Assembly (NCBI GenBank): GCA_920105625.2
Contig: OV050030.1
Span: 314,513,289 to 314,577,288, forward strand
Reading direction: 5' to 3'
Source of the DNA: Clusia tigrina
Lineage: Eukaryota > Arthropoda > Insecta > Diptera > Clusiidae
DNA length: 64,000 nt
Below, piece by piece: positions 1-10,745 of the stretch. The position numbers were made by a program, and so were the translations under genes. The notes under the pieces were generated by a model. It was given only the letters and a program-made list of their open reading frames with translations, made no database searches and had not been told where the DNA came from. Position 1 is the first letter of the stretch; each line of letters opens with the position of its first letter.

Positions 1-321
1 CTTATTGCTAACATTATCAATAATAATTAATAAGTACTAAAAGTAAATATCAGCAGAATATAACAGCAGCGCATAGCAGCATGTGCAAGTTCAATGAACA
101 TACGTTTCAATGCCACCCAAATGCTTATGTTGCATTTTTGGGAATGCACCTAATTCTTGTGCAGGTGTCATTTGAGCCACAATGCTACTGCACGCGCAGA
201 CTGCATATTCCTTGTTGTTGTTGTGGATGCAAACGTACGGATACATACAAATATACTTTGCATATTAAACATTATGTTACAGTTGAAGGTTGTGCGATTG
301 ATATTTATATGAATTCGTACA
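1..321 (-). repeat. BEL LTR, partial at window edge
   Basis: This is the LTR portion present at the left edge. By comparison with 10215-10745 the complete LTR is 531 bp, so about 210 bp lie outside the window. Its last nine plus-strand bases, ATTCGTACA at 313-321, are the minus-strand LTR start (TGTACGAAT). They are repeated at 2886-2894 beyond the LINE insertion. The only plus-strand reading frame here (81-338) has no recognisable domain. Confidence 0.75.
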
Positions 322-422
322 CTATAATTATATTATAACAATTTATGATCAAAATTATGTTTATAATAATTATTTACATTTACATTTATATTACTATTAC
401 TAATATGTGTAGTCTGGATTTC

Positions 423-1004
423 CTAGTTCAGTAGGTCGTTTGGTCGAGTTCTCTTTAAACGGCGCATGGTGGTTTCTTCTAGATGTAGCAACTCGTTTAT
501 TTCTTCGTTATTATGCCCATGCAGTGTATCGTAGTGTTTTGTGGATATCTTTTTTATTTCTTCGTCAATTCTTGTCATATTTAGTTTGCGGTGTATATCT
601 TCATTTGTTGTGTACCAACCAGACTTTATGATAACTCTTAATATTCTAGATTGCTGTCTTTGAATTTTTTGTATGTGTGACCGCTTTGCCGTTCCCCATA
701 CTTGGAGTCCGTACGTCCAAATTGGCTTTATAGTACACTTGTATAGCAGCAACTTGTTGTTAATTGTGAGTTAAGATTGCTTACCCATTAACCAATATAG
801 TTGCCTAAATTTTTCTTTTATTTGTTTCGTTTTTTGTTTGATGTGGTAGTGCCAATTTAGCTTTGAGTCCATGTGTATACCAAGGTATTTAGTTGTAGAC
901 CCTATTTTTATAACTTTATTGTTTATTTTAATAGGTATTGGGTTAAATTTTGTTTTAGTTGTAAAGATTATCTGTACAGTCTTATCTTCATTAATTTTGA
1001 AGCA
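423..1004 (-). pseudogene. Jockey RT thumb and C-terminus (unit 1)
   Basis: After the TAG at 1005, the minus strand continues with the typical Jockey RT connection region, including a K-Y-L-G-I motif near 885. A further in-frame TAA lies near 772. The last 109 codons (423-752) contain the W-T-Y-G-x-Q-x-W motif of Jockey-clade RT C-termini and end at the natural-looking stop 423-425. Both stops are shared by the other array copies. The function would have been completion of the RT domain for target-primed reverse transcription. Confidence 0.75.
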
Positions 1005-2810
1005 CTATTTATCAAACCATTCCTTAACATTCTCTGTGTATATCTGCAGATTTGCAGTCGCAGTATTTAGATTTTTGTCAGATGCTAAGAGGATTGTGTC
1101 GTCAGCAAAGGTAGCAATTGTGGTATTCAGTTCTTTTGGAAGTAGTATATCTGAGGTAAATATGACATATAGCAGTGGTCCTAAAACACTCCCTTGAGGA
1201 ACTCCAGCTGTTGTAAGATGAATAGACGAACACTCTTCATTATATTTGACGTAAAAGTAACGATCACTAAGATAACTTTCAACAATCAAATAGTAGTCAA
1301 GTGGCAGCATCGTCTTCAGTTTATGCAGCAGTCCTTTATGCCATACTTTGTCAAATGCTTTTGCAACGTCTAAGAATACAGCAACGCAGTACCGCTTATA
1401 TTCTATGTCTGTTTCAATTTTGTTTGTTATACGGTGCATCTGTTGAATTGTTGAATGTAAAGTTGGATATTTTTTAATTTGTAGTGATTTGTAAATTATA
1501 CAGCCTTTGTAGTTAGCTGTGTGGTTTTCATTGCAGAGAGCGCATTTAATTTGCTGTTTCATATCGCTTTGGATATTACATTTAATTGTGCTGTAGTTAC
1601 CTGCACATTTGAGACACACAGGGTCTTTAGTACAATAGTTTTTAGTGTGTCCATATTTTTGGCAATTTGTGCATTGTGGAATAGTTCTTTTTTGGTGTGG
1701 TGGTTCGAAATTTACTTTGCAGTGTAGAAGATGGGTTAAGGAATAGATGTCTTTGTTGTTATCGTTTGGTTTAAGTTCCAGAGAGAATAAAGGAAGTGGT
1801 TGTCTATTTTTTTGCAAGTTGTGAATGTTTAGTACTTCATGTCCTAACTCTGCCAGTTCAGCTATAATGTCGTCTTTTTCCGTTGAGTAATGCATATTTC
1901 GTAAAATTACCTTAAGTCCACTTTGTTCTTTTGGCTTAAATGTATAATATTTGGTTTCTTTTTGCTTAAGCAATTTTATTATGCTTGTGTAATGCACAGA
2001 TTCAGTCGGCTGTATTTTGACTTCGTTTTTGTTCAGAGCTTTCATCTCGTTATTTGTATTTGGTAGCTGAATTAGAACTTTAGTTAGTGCATTAATATTT
2101 TCTACGTTTTGTATATATATGGGAGGTGGTTTTTGAGGATGCTTTGTTATTTGTTTCTGTATGGTTGAATTTGTTTTTGCCCCACTGTTATTTTGTTCAT
2201 CAGTTCTGTCATTTAGTGTTAGTAGTTCGAACCTGTTTGGTGTATTTGGAGCGATTGACTTACTCAGCCAATATTCTTTTAGTGTTGCTTGTGTCGCGCT
2301 CAGTGGTTTGTTTTTCTGTCTTTTGTTGTTGCTATTTTGATCCGTTAATTTGTTTGGCGATTGCTTTTCGCGGTTTCGCTTTCGGCTACTCTCCGCTGAA
2401 GTTTTGTTAGTGTTTCTATTATTTGAGTTTTGTACTTGCGTGTTAATTGTTGCTGTTGTAATTGGTGTTGTTGTGTCAGTAGACATGATCATTGCGCTCG
2501 AATTTTGCATTCTACTTGTCGCTGTCGCGGCTATGGTTACAGTACAAGCGCTTTATGATGTTGTTGTTCTTCCTAATGTTGTGTTTGGTGGATAATGTTC
2601 CATAATAGTAGAGGGTGTCGCGCATTGGACACTCCAAGGTAGTGAAGCATTCGTAGTGGTGTCGTTTAGGAGAGCGGGAGAGCAGGACCTGGCTCTGCTC
2701 TCTGCTGCTTCGACTGGCAAATTGCCGCCGTTACCCTGTGTGGACACAAATGAGAAATATGCATTTCTATTTGTTACTGTTTTTTGCTGGTGAGTGTCAG
2801 AGACACTCAT
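1005..2810 (-). pseudogene. Jockey ORF1-RT fused reading frame (unit 1)
   Basis: This minus-strand frame starts with the ORF1 N-terminus. It continues through a PRE_C2HC-type region and CCHC-like knuckles (around 1520-1690) that bind nucleic acid in Jockey gag-like proteins. It then passes directly into RT motifs: FLDVAKAFD, AGVPQGS and FADD. In this copy a TAA at 2553-2555 splits it into 85- and 501-codon parts; the other units show that the parts belong together. An in-frame TAG at 1005-1007 separates it from the rest of RT. It has lost the endonuclease and cannot be an autonomous LINE. Homology is clear; any activity of the fused protein is unknown. Confidence 0.8.
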
Positions 2811-2894
2811 TTTAGTTATGTTGTTGTTTTTTGTTGTTTGTATTTCAATTGTGTATTTTTGTTTTCAAATTATTGTTAAATTGTTATTCGTACA

Positions 2895-2906
2895 TTCTCC
2901 CGCACG
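2895..2906 (-). promoter_or_regulatory. Polypurine tract of BEL element (unit 1)
   Basis: The minus strand reads CGTGCGGGAGAA directly before the TGTACGAAT that begins the LTR. A purine-rich tract at this place primes plus-strand DNA synthesis in LTR retrotransposons. The same sequence lies next to the LTR start in units 2 (13320) and 3 (23718). Confidence 0.6.
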
Positions 2907-2924
2907 TTGACGGCGTCAACAACC

Positions 2925-4576
2925 TTAAAAAGTTGTATCAAATTTTGTTTCGTCTTCTGGTTCTTGCATCCTATTCCGCGGTAATGGCTGCGGTAGACTG
3001 ACATCATATTTATGTTTTTTTGATTGGATCTTCCAGATTGAATATATAATTACACCAACCGATAGGGTAAGCGCTAAATACCCGACTGCAGAAAGGTGAA
3101 CACCCATTGTTTGGACTTTGGACGGTAACTCCCAAACTCTTTCTGATCATTGGCCTTGAATGGTGCTGAGATTGGATAATTGCATGTTGTAGTGTTCAAT
3201 ATTATTCGTGTAGTGTGATCGTTGCTGGCCTTGATTCATTTTGAGATTGTCAGTAGCATTGGCCAAGCTGAAATATGAGGTTTGTACTGAGCTTGAGAGA
3301 GTTTTATAGCCGTGAATTGCGATAAAACTGTGTTTCAGAACACAAGATGGTTGTAGCTTCAGCATTCCCGATCCTTCTAATGTTAATTGCAAGGCTTCAC
3401 CATCACATACTGCACTCAAGCGAGTGACAAACTTCAAGGCGTAGATCCACTCGTTCTTATGATCCATTTGAATCCAGGTTGAATTGTTTTGAACTTCATG
3501 GTGGATGCAATCCCGTTGAGTATCATTGGCAAACAGTTTAACTTCACATGAACATACTTCAGACCCTCTGTTGTGTATCAAATGGGTGTTGGCGCATAAG
3601 TATGTATATGGCTTCATCACTGTACAAGCCTCCAAATCAGCTAAACTCATGACAACGTATTGATCTCTGTGCGCGTTTATGGCTAGAAATCTGTTACAAG
3701 ATTCTATTGTAGTCATTGTGCCATTTATTATGTTAGGAATTGGTATCATCCGATACAGTCCGAATCTTTCCTCTGGAATTAATGGCAATGAGATTCTAAA
3801 AATGGCATGCTTCTTTGTTAAACCGCCTTCTACCTTCATTAATTTGTACAGTTGCAGTGAGTCCTCTTGATTCACTGGTATTTGGAGGGATGTTGAAAGA
3901 TGAGTTTTTATCTTGAGAATTTCTTCTTGTAGTTGAGTTGGTGATAGCAATAATGGGCTGATTTTGTTATGGTGTGTATCTGTCATAACATTCAATATTG
4001 ATGATTGGATTCTTTGCAAGTGAGATGTTATCATAATGAGTTGGAGGGTCAGAGTGATGAAATAATGAGTCAGCTTGGCTTGAAACTTTTCTCCTTCAAT
4101 GTGATTTAAGGTTTTCATTATGTCACTGATTTGGTTGTCAAGATTATCGAATTTTGGTTTGACTTCTATTTGATCTTGTTTGATCACGTTGATAGTAGAA
4201 TCAATCACTGATGTTTGGTTTTTGAGCAGGACTAATAGATGGCCTTCATTTTCTTTCACTTGCTGAATGGTTTTTGACATTGATTCTGCATATTCTGAGT
4301 CCAAAACACCAAACAATGAGCTTGCAATATTTCCCACTATATCCACAGTACCTCTTTTAGATCGATGGGGAAACAATATCTTGTTATCCATTTGTAATTC
4401 AGCTTCAACATACTCGAAGTTCACAAGAGTATCATGACAAGTAAATGGTGGCAGCTTCCGATGCCCTTGGATAAAGTCGTAAGTTCTGCCCAGTATGACT
4501 CTAGTTCGTAGTACACCACAAGTTTCCATTCTGACCTCTCGAAATGTGCTGAACCTATTCCTTCGAAGTAAATACC
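2925..4576 (-). pseudogene. Envelope-like (baculovirus F-type) gene, unit 1
   Basis: The 460-codon frame at 3147-4529 resembles the F-type envelope proteins found in some insect LTR retroelements. A basic R-S-K-R-G cleavage-like site lies at about residues 57-61, followed by a hydrophobic, fusion-peptide-like stretch, a long helical region and a cysteine-containing ectodomain. In the same frame, beyond a TGA at 3147-3149, lies a membrane-spanning segment and a basic cytoplasmic tail (2925-3107). The N-terminus is in a different frame, implying a frameshift near 4480-4520, and the TAG at 4577 precedes it. The gene follows pol, as expected for an env-bearing BEL element. It is not intact in any array copy. 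Confidence 0.7.
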
Positions 4577-7087
4577 CTATTCCGTGTTGAATTTGGTGTT
4601 AGCAATCTGCGAAAATCTTATTGGACCTCCCATGACAATTGGTATGATGAGTAATCCCAGCAGTACTGTTGTGAGTCCCGTAAGTCTTGTTTTTATTCGT
4701 TTTGTTGGTATTTCTACTTTTTCATCTTGATTCTCATGACTTGTTGGTTGGTCATGGATCCTATTATCATTTATGGGTAGTAGAGCTAATTTATGGACTG
4801 CACGTTTCCAAGTTCCAGTAGCTCTAACATCAGCCACTCGTACTGCTCCATCATCACCCTTATACGTCCTTGTTATCCTTCCTAGTGGCCATTGAAGAAC
4901 TGCAACATTGTCTTCCTTAATTATTACTATGTCCCCTTGGTTGATGTTATTGTGCTGATGTGTCCATTTGGTTTTAGATTGAAGCTCGCATAAATATTCG
5001 TGCGACCGTCGTTTCCAAAACTCATTTTTGATGTGGGATACGAGTTTCTACCGGGTCAGCAAATTTGAAGTTGACGGGATGTAATTTACATCGACTTGCG
5101 TGTTGAGTGGTTCTCCTATCAAGAAGTGGCCTGGAGTCAGGGCGCCTAAGTCATTTGGATCGTTGGACATCGAACTTATTGGTCTTGAGTTGAGAATGGC
5201 TTCTATTTCAATAATAACTGATTCCAGCTCTTCATAGGTTAGTGATGCTGTTGACACGCTCCTAACCAAAAGATGCTTCGCAGAATTCACTGCTGCTTCC
5301 CACAGACCTCCGAAATGAGGGGCTCTTGGAGGAATAAAATTGAATTGTATTCCCTTTTTACCGCATTCTGTCTCAATTTTTGTTTTCCCTTCATCTGAAT
5401 ATATTGATGTAGTCAGTTCCGTAAGCTTGTTTTTGGCGCCAACGAAATTTGTCGCGTTGTCACAATATAAGTTTAGACAATTTCCACGTCGGCCAATGAA
5501 ACGTTTCAGAGCGCCAATGAATGCTTCTGTCGTAAGATCGCTTACAAGTTCTAAATGGACAGCTTTAGTAACAAAACAGCAGAAAACGGATATGTAAGCC
5601 TTGTGTGGTCTTTTCCCTCTAATTTTGTAATGCACCCAGAATGGTATACAGTAGTCTACTCCAGAGTTAATGAATGGGCGTGCTGGTGTAACTCGTGTTG
5701 CTGGCAGGTTTCCCATTAATTGGTTCAGCAACTGAGGCCATGCCCTGGTGCATCGTATGCATTGCTGTACTGTTGATCTGGCCGATGATTTGCCTTTTAT
5801 GGGCCAGTACCTTTGCCTTATTATGGCCAGCAAGTCTTGAGGTCCACAGTGTTTATTCTCGATGTGAGTCATCTCAAATAGTAGTTTTGCTAAGGGATCA
5901 TTATACGGAATGAGCATTTGATGTTTTGCTTCATAAGGTACCAGTGATGCTTCCAATCGTCCTTAAAATCTCAAAATATTTGCGTCATCCAAAAATGGTG
6001 ATAGGCTCTTCAATGTACTCGTCCCCTTGAGATCCTTGTGTTTCTTGAGGTACATGATGTCGTCATTGAAATCAGATATTTGCATAGCTTGAACAATGAT
6101 TCTTAATGCATGATCTAATTCGATGGGAGTCAGCGCTATATCAGTTTTTCGTACGTCCTTGCTACATCTAGTGTTGCTTATGAAACGACAAATAAATCCT
6201 ACGATGCGTTGAAGAGTCCTGAAAGAGTTTCGGTGGTTGATTGTATACACCAGTTCTTCAGAGTCAATTGCTACCAAGGATGCTGGATTCGTTCGTTTTC
6301 TCTCGATGTTATTGGGAATGGCTAGCTGTGGAGCAAACTTGGGAGGCCATGCTGATTCTTTCCCATGTAGAAAAAATGGCCCGTAAAGCCACAGGTCACA
6401 TCTTGCAAATTCTCCTGGTGATAATCCTCGTGAAACAACGTCAGCTGGGTTATCCTTGGAGCTAACATGACGCCACTGTTCTGCTAATGTCAAACCTTGA
6501 ACAGTAGCTACCCTGTTGGCTACAAATGTTTGAAATGATGAGGAGGCTGAATTAATCCAAGACAGAACTATTTGTGAGTCTGTCCACAAAAAGGTGCGAC
6601 AATCCTTTAACCGTAAATCATTTTTTACCCTAGCTGCCAACTGTGAGAATAGTACTGCTGCGCATAGTTCCAAGCGAGGCAATGTTTGTAGCTTAAGTGG
6701 AGTTACGCGTGATTTGGCACATAACAACCTCACTACTACTCTTCCTTCTTTGAAGATAGATCTGATATAAATTGCTGCTCCGAAGGCCTTTTCTGATGCA
6801 TCGGAGAAGACGTGAAGTTGAATTGATGTTGGGATCTCACTTCTATGAATGTGTCGTGAGAATTTAAAGTTGTCCAATTCTTGCAATGCGCTTCGAAAAC
6901 GCTCCCATCTTGTATGTAATTCTGCAGGTAGAGCTTCATCCCAACTAATTTTTAATTGCCATAATGCTTGTATAAAGATTTTTGCTGTAATTACAACTGG
7001 AGCTAGAATGCCAAGAGGATCAAATAATCTCGCTACGTCTGAGGTGACAGACCGCTTGGAAATTCGTTTAACGGGGTTGAGATTCAC
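4577..7087 (-). pseudogene. BEL pol: Pao region, RNase H, integrase, DUF5641 (unit 1)
   Basis: Reading on the minus strand: the Pao (peptidase A17) motif around [11 protein letters not shown]; RNase H with [13 protein letters not shown]; an integrase zinc finger (H-x-x-x-x-H then C-x-x-C, near 5760-5860); catalytic-core D (V-D-Y near 5660), D (Y-C-D-N-A-T near 5460) and E (G-G-L-W-E-A-A near 5300); then a DUF5641-like tail with W-P-L-G-R-I near 4890. The frame is broken at 5963-5965 by a stop shared with unit 3, and by TAG at 5048-5050 shared with unit 2. The last codons before 4577 are hydrophobic and may overlap the env signal peptide. Function would be cDNA synthesis and integration. Confidence 0.85.
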
Positions 7088-7790
7088 CTTTACAGAATTG
7101 GTCAGTCTTTGGCAGCCATGTCAGGCCCAGGGTTTTTATTGAATCATTCTTGTCGTTAGTAAAATCCAAATTAACTTCCTGGTCACCTTGTGGAAAGTTC
7201 TGAAGGAGTTTAGGGTGATTTGCACACCATTTGCGTAGATTGAATCCATACCCATTCAACATAGTGATGAGTTGCCGTTGAGTTTCCATGGCGGTAATCA
7301 GACTGTCTGATCCACCAAGACCATCGTCGACATAAAAGTTATCCTGAAGCATCTGAGCACCTAGTGGATGCCGGATGGCGTTTTCTGATGACATTTGTTT
7401 GACACATCTTGTGGCGAGGTATGGTGCCGATCTTGTCCCATATGTGACAGTGTTAAGTTCTTAACACTTCAGTGGTTTCTTAGGGTCGCTCCTCCATATG
7501 ATCAATTCATAATGGCGATCTTCAGAGTGGACCAGTATCTGCCGATACATTTTTTCAATGTCGGTGGTGAATACAAATCTCGGTAGACGGAAACGTAGCA
7601 GGATTGAAATAGTTCGGATTGTATGGTTGGACCTATGTGCATTATGTCATTGAGTGAGCCTCCCGATGACTTTTTTGAAGATGCGTCAAATACCACCCGC
7701 AGTTTTGTTGTGCTGCTGTCAGGTTTAAGTACACAGTGGTGTGGGATGAAGTAATTAGGTGAGAGTATTTCATTGATGTTGAGGATAAAA
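7068..7790 (-). pseudogene. BEL reverse transcriptase, fingers and palm (unit 1)
   Basis: Segment 7502-7696 contains V-F-D-A-S-S-K-K-S-S-G-G-S-L-N-D, the RT fingers motif of BEL/Pao elements, and is cut by a 1-bp deletion near 7596 not seen in units 2 and 3. A TAA at 7461-7463 then interrupts the palm just before T-V-T-Y-G. The catalytic Y-V-D-D motif lies near 7330 in the frame 7068-7394. A further frameshift near 7090 separates the palm from the Pao/RNase H frame, and another near 7765 separates it from protease. The TAA and both frameshifts occur in every unit. Confidence 0.8.
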
Positions 7791-8886
7791 TTGATTCAGC
7801 TAGTTCGACTTCGTCCAGTTTCCATAGCCGTTCAATAAGTTGGTTTGTATCATCATCATCCTCACTGCAAATACCGCAAGTTTCTGACGCCATCTGAAGT
7901 TCTCCTATCCTTCCTGATAGTATCCAGCCAAACACTGTGTTTTGTAGTGTTGGAAGTTCGATTGCTAATCGTATCTGTCCAATTGACAATACTTGGTGAT
8001 CGAATTCCGCTCCTAATAAAACATCGATTTTGTCAATACGGTTGAATACTGGATCCGCTAAAGTGATGTTCTTCGGAATTGGCCATTTGGATATGTCAAA
8101 TGGTTTTGTCGGTTGCGGAGAAATTATATCTCCTAGAACGAACGCCTCCAGTCGAGTGGAAAAGCCGTTAATTCCTGACTGTAGTTCAAGGCTAACTCGA
8201 CGCTGTGCTCTCCGAGTTCCCTTGCCTATTCCTTGGACATTCATTGTTGTGGACTTCGTTGAAATTCCAAGTCTCTTGACAAGCCGTTCACTCACGATAT
8301 TGATCTGAGATCCGGAGTCCAGAATGGCTCTGCATTCAACTTCCTGCCCGTTGTTGCTGACTATTTTCACCATTGCAGTGCTGAGGAGCACATATCCCTG
8401 TTGCTTCGACTCCTTCGAAGCTACTAGTGCTGTGGACTGTTGAGGGTGTGGTTCATACTTGACCTGGTTTACGGCTGGTTCGCTGCGATATCCTTCAGAA
8501 TGTACTAATGTATTGTGACTGTGATTACACTTAGTACATTTTCTTGACATACAATCATTTGCCCAGTGTCCAGGCTTTAGACAATTAATGCATAGCTTAT
8601 GTGTTTTTAGGAACTGTAACCTCTTCTGAACAGAAAGTTTCAAAAAGCTTTGGCATGCAAACAGCGGATGTGTTTGGCTATTGCAAGACAAGCATTTCTT
8701 GATTCCTTGTTTTGTGGCTATTACCGTTGTCAATGTTTTTGCCGTATGCTCTCTTTGGCCGATTGCCTCGAGAGACTGGAATCTCGTTTCAATAAACTTT
8801 AAGAATTGCCTTAGGGTAGGTAATTCCTTTGGCTTCTCCAATGACTGCTCATATGCAATCCGCGTGCCTTTGTCTAATTTCTTCAC
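7642..8886 (-). pseudogene. BEL gag C-terminus, zinc knuckles and protease (unit 1)
   Basis: This 414-codon frame begins with the gag C-terminal region, then two clusters of Cys/His (C-L-S-C near residue 67; C-I-N-C-L-K-P-G-H-W-A-N-D-C near residue 98, followed by C-T-K-C) that package RNA. A retropepsin-like protease with the D-S-G-S motif lies near residue 191 (DUF1758/peptidase A16 type). The frame runs out of phase with RT at about 7765. Its upstream part is homologous to DUF1759-linked sequence and should be in frame with gag, so a frameshift near 8915 lies between them. A programmed shift is possible but less likely. Confidence 0.8.
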
Positions 8887-10030
8887 TAGGAGGTGGAGAA
8901 TAATTCGTGTCTAAACCAAGGTTTCTTAATGCCAGTAAGGTTTCCTGGGTTGTATCATGAAGTCCTTTTAGTGCTGCCGCTGATGGATAGTCTGTTGAGT
9001 GTTTGTTTTGCCCCAATAGTTTTTCCAACAGAGCTGAAGTTAGCAATCGCACATTGCTATATCGATCCTGGAGTGATTCCCATGCAGTTTGGTAGTTATT
9101 CTCAGTTAGAGTGAGGTGTATAATTAATCGTTCTGCTTCTCCGATCAAATTTGTTTTAAGATACCACATCTTCTGTATTGTTGGAAGTGGCCTTTTGTTG
9201 ATCATTTCATTGAATAGATCATAAAATTGTTGCCACTTCAGGTAATCTCCATCGAATTTTGGCAGTATTACCTTTGGCAAATGTTCGGCGTGTGACGCTC
9301 GATTCGAAATTGCAGGAACGGTCACTCCCTTCTCTTGAAGCATAAGAATTCTGTTACTGACATGCATCTCTATGCTCAGGTATTCTTCAAAATTATAATC
9401 GTCAGAATTCATGTCATCTATAGAATCCAGTATAACATCTTTAAATCTCCGGGCTGCATTCGAATGATGATCTATAAGGTTGGCCTTTGTAGTATAATAT
9501 TGGCATGAATGGGGTGTGTCATCAGCCAATACATCGTCTAACATGCGTTGCACGAGTGCAATAACTGTCTTTTGCTTGTGCACCATGTTAGGCATATTAG
9601 TCTTTTGAAGCCTCTTCTCTATGGGTTCTGCTGAACGAGTTAGGCCACTAACTCCTTGTGGTTGAGTTATGCCCTTCTCTGCAGGTTCCGTTGAGCAACT
9701 TGGGACACTAACTGCTTGTGGTTGAGTTATGCCCTTTGCTGTGAGTATTTGTTTGATCTCCTTGATGTCTGTAAGGAAGTCTTGGTATCGGTTGCACATT
9801 GATGCGTATAGATCGTTCACAAAATATGGATGGTCATTAGCTGCCGTTGGATCCTTTCTAATTTGGATACGTTGGAAAGTTAACCATAGCTCCTCAATTT
9901 CTTTGGATTTCCTTTCAATATAGTCGAGTGTCTTCCGATCTTTCGGCGTCTTCTTATAGGATGCAATGGCCTTTTGGAGACCAATTGCATTGTCGTCCTG
10001 ATGACGGACGAGATCGTCGATAGTTGTCAT
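8849..10030 (-). CDS. BEL gag (DUF1759), unit 1
   Basis: This 393-codon frame opens with ATG at 10028-10030 (minus), about 180 bp after the primer-binding site, as expected for gag. The N-terminal half is charged and helical. The C-terminal half carries the DUF1759 capsid-like region (L-P-K-F-D-G-D-Y-x-x-W near residue 255). A ~21-residue tandem duplication beginning K-G-I-T-Q-P-Q lies at about residues 98-140. The final 15 or so codons are out of frame relative to the family, because of a shared frameshift near 8915. It would form the capsid of virus-like particles in the cytoplasm. The frame is open in units 1, 2 and 3. Confidence 0.8.
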   Translation of the reverse strand: MTTIDDLVRHQDDNAIGLQKAIASYKKTPKDRKTLDYIERKSKEIEELWLTFQRIQIRKDPTAANDHPYFVNDLYASMCNRYQDFLTDIKEIKQILTAKGITQPQAVSVPSCSTEPAEKGITQPQGVSGLTRSAEPIEKRLQKTNMPNMVHKQKTVIALVQRMLDDVLADDTPHSCQYYTTKANLIDHHSNAARRFKDVILDSIDDMNSDDYNFEEYLSIEMHVSNRILMLQEKGVTVPAISNRASHAEHLPKVILPKFDGDYLKWQQFYDLFNEMINKRPLPTIQKMWYLKTNLIGEAERLIIHLTLTENNYQTAWESLQDRYSNVRLLTSALLEKLLGQNKHSTDYPSAAALKGLHDTTQETLLALRNLGLDTNYSPPPSEEIRQRHADCI

Positions 10031-10196
10031 TATTAACGCTCATACTATTGTGCTCTTGCTTCTTAAGTATCGTGTTTTGTAGCACCCTGTGTGTTCGAAC
10101 TAAAACCGATTGATGAATTGTGATAAAACTGAATGCTCACACTGCTGTGCTTTTGCTGAATCAATTTTATATCCTGTATATCTATCGTCCTTCTAT

Positions 10197-10214
10197 CACG
10201 TCGGGGTCACCAAA
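10197..10214 (-). promoter_or_regulatory. BEL primer-binding site (unit 1/2 boundary)
   Basis: On the minus strand TTTGGTGACCCCGACGTG follows immediately after the LTR end ...GTATTTACA. This position and sequence type match tRNA primer-binding sites of BEL/Pao elements. It defines the LTR 3' boundary at plus-strand position 10215. The same site precedes the LTRs at 20614 and 30813. Confidence 0.7.
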
Positions 10215-10745
10215 TGTAAATACAGCCTCGTTTGACTGTAGTGATGTATTTCTTATTGACGTCTCATACAGGTACTTCAACCAATATGAGACTAGGAATA
10301 ATAATTTGATTATTCAAGCACTTGAACCTGAAAAATCCGTCGCTGAAATAAAAGACTCAGTTTTCTTGTTGCTAAAGAATCAAAGAGTGATTTGTTTATT
10401 GAAATTCATCGTCTTAAATAATAACTTATTGCTAACATTATCAATAATAATTAATAAGTACTAAAAGTAAATATCAGCAGAATATAACAGCAGCGCATAG
10501 CAGCATGTGCAAGTTCAATGAACATACGTTTCAATGCCACCCAAATGCTTATGTTGCATTTTTGGGAATGCACCTAATTCTTGTGCAGGTGTCATTTGAG
10601 CCACAATGCTACTGCACGCGCAGACTGCATATTCCTTGTTGTTGTTGTGGATGCAAACGTACGGATACATACAAATATACTTTGCATATTAAACATTATG
10701 TTACAGTTGAAGGTTGTGCGATTGATATTTATATGAATTCGTACA
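10215..10745 (-). repeat. Shared BEL LTR between units 1 and 2 (531 bp)
   Basis: Bounded by TG...CA (plus strand TGTAAATACA at the left, ATTCGTACA at the right). It lies between the primer-binding site of unit 1 and, once the LINE is discounted, the polypurine tract of unit 2. So one LTR is the 5' LTR of unit 1 and the 3' LTR of unit 2. No convincing protein is encoded; the 114-codon plus frame at 10120-10464 crosses the LTR edge and has no family features. Confidence 0.75.

Larger units (their letters stand above)
322..2885 (-). mobile_element. Rearranged Jockey-type LINE inserted in BEL LTR (unit 1)
   Basis: A minus-strand non-LTR retrotransposon of about 2.56 kb lies between two copies of ATTCGTACA (313-321 and 2886-2894), read as a target-site duplication. 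It keeps ORF1 with gag-like zinc knuckles, then jumps in frame to the middle of the reverse transcriptase. The rest of ORF1/ORF2, including the endonuclease and the RT fingers, is missing. The 3' end has a short A/T-rich tract with TAAATG-like repeats at about 375-390 rather than a clear poly(A). All array copies have the same layout, so one insertion was copied with the array. Confidence 0.75.

Noticed and set aside
81..338. Plus-strand 85-codon frame repeated in each unit (also 10505, 20904, 31103), plus 114-codon frames at 10120, 20519 and 30718
   Set aside because: They lie across LTR sequence and its edge, have no domain and are repeated only because the array is repeated.
1521..2595. 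Plus-strand frames opposite the LINE ORF1-RT (for example 2126-2410, 2350-2595)
   Set aside because: They are shadows of the minus-strand frame, hydrophobic by codon complementarity, with no family match.
7449..7470. Palindrome GTGTTAAG...CTTAACAC in BEL RT as a regulatory hairpin
   Set aside because: It is short, lies inside a coding region and coincides with the shared TAA. A point change creating the palindrome is the simpler explanation.
8849..8930. Programmed gag-pol frameshift
   Set aside because: The shift lies within a region continuous in BEL relatives, and several other random frameshifts follow. I saw no slippery site or pseudoknot, so a lesion is likelier.
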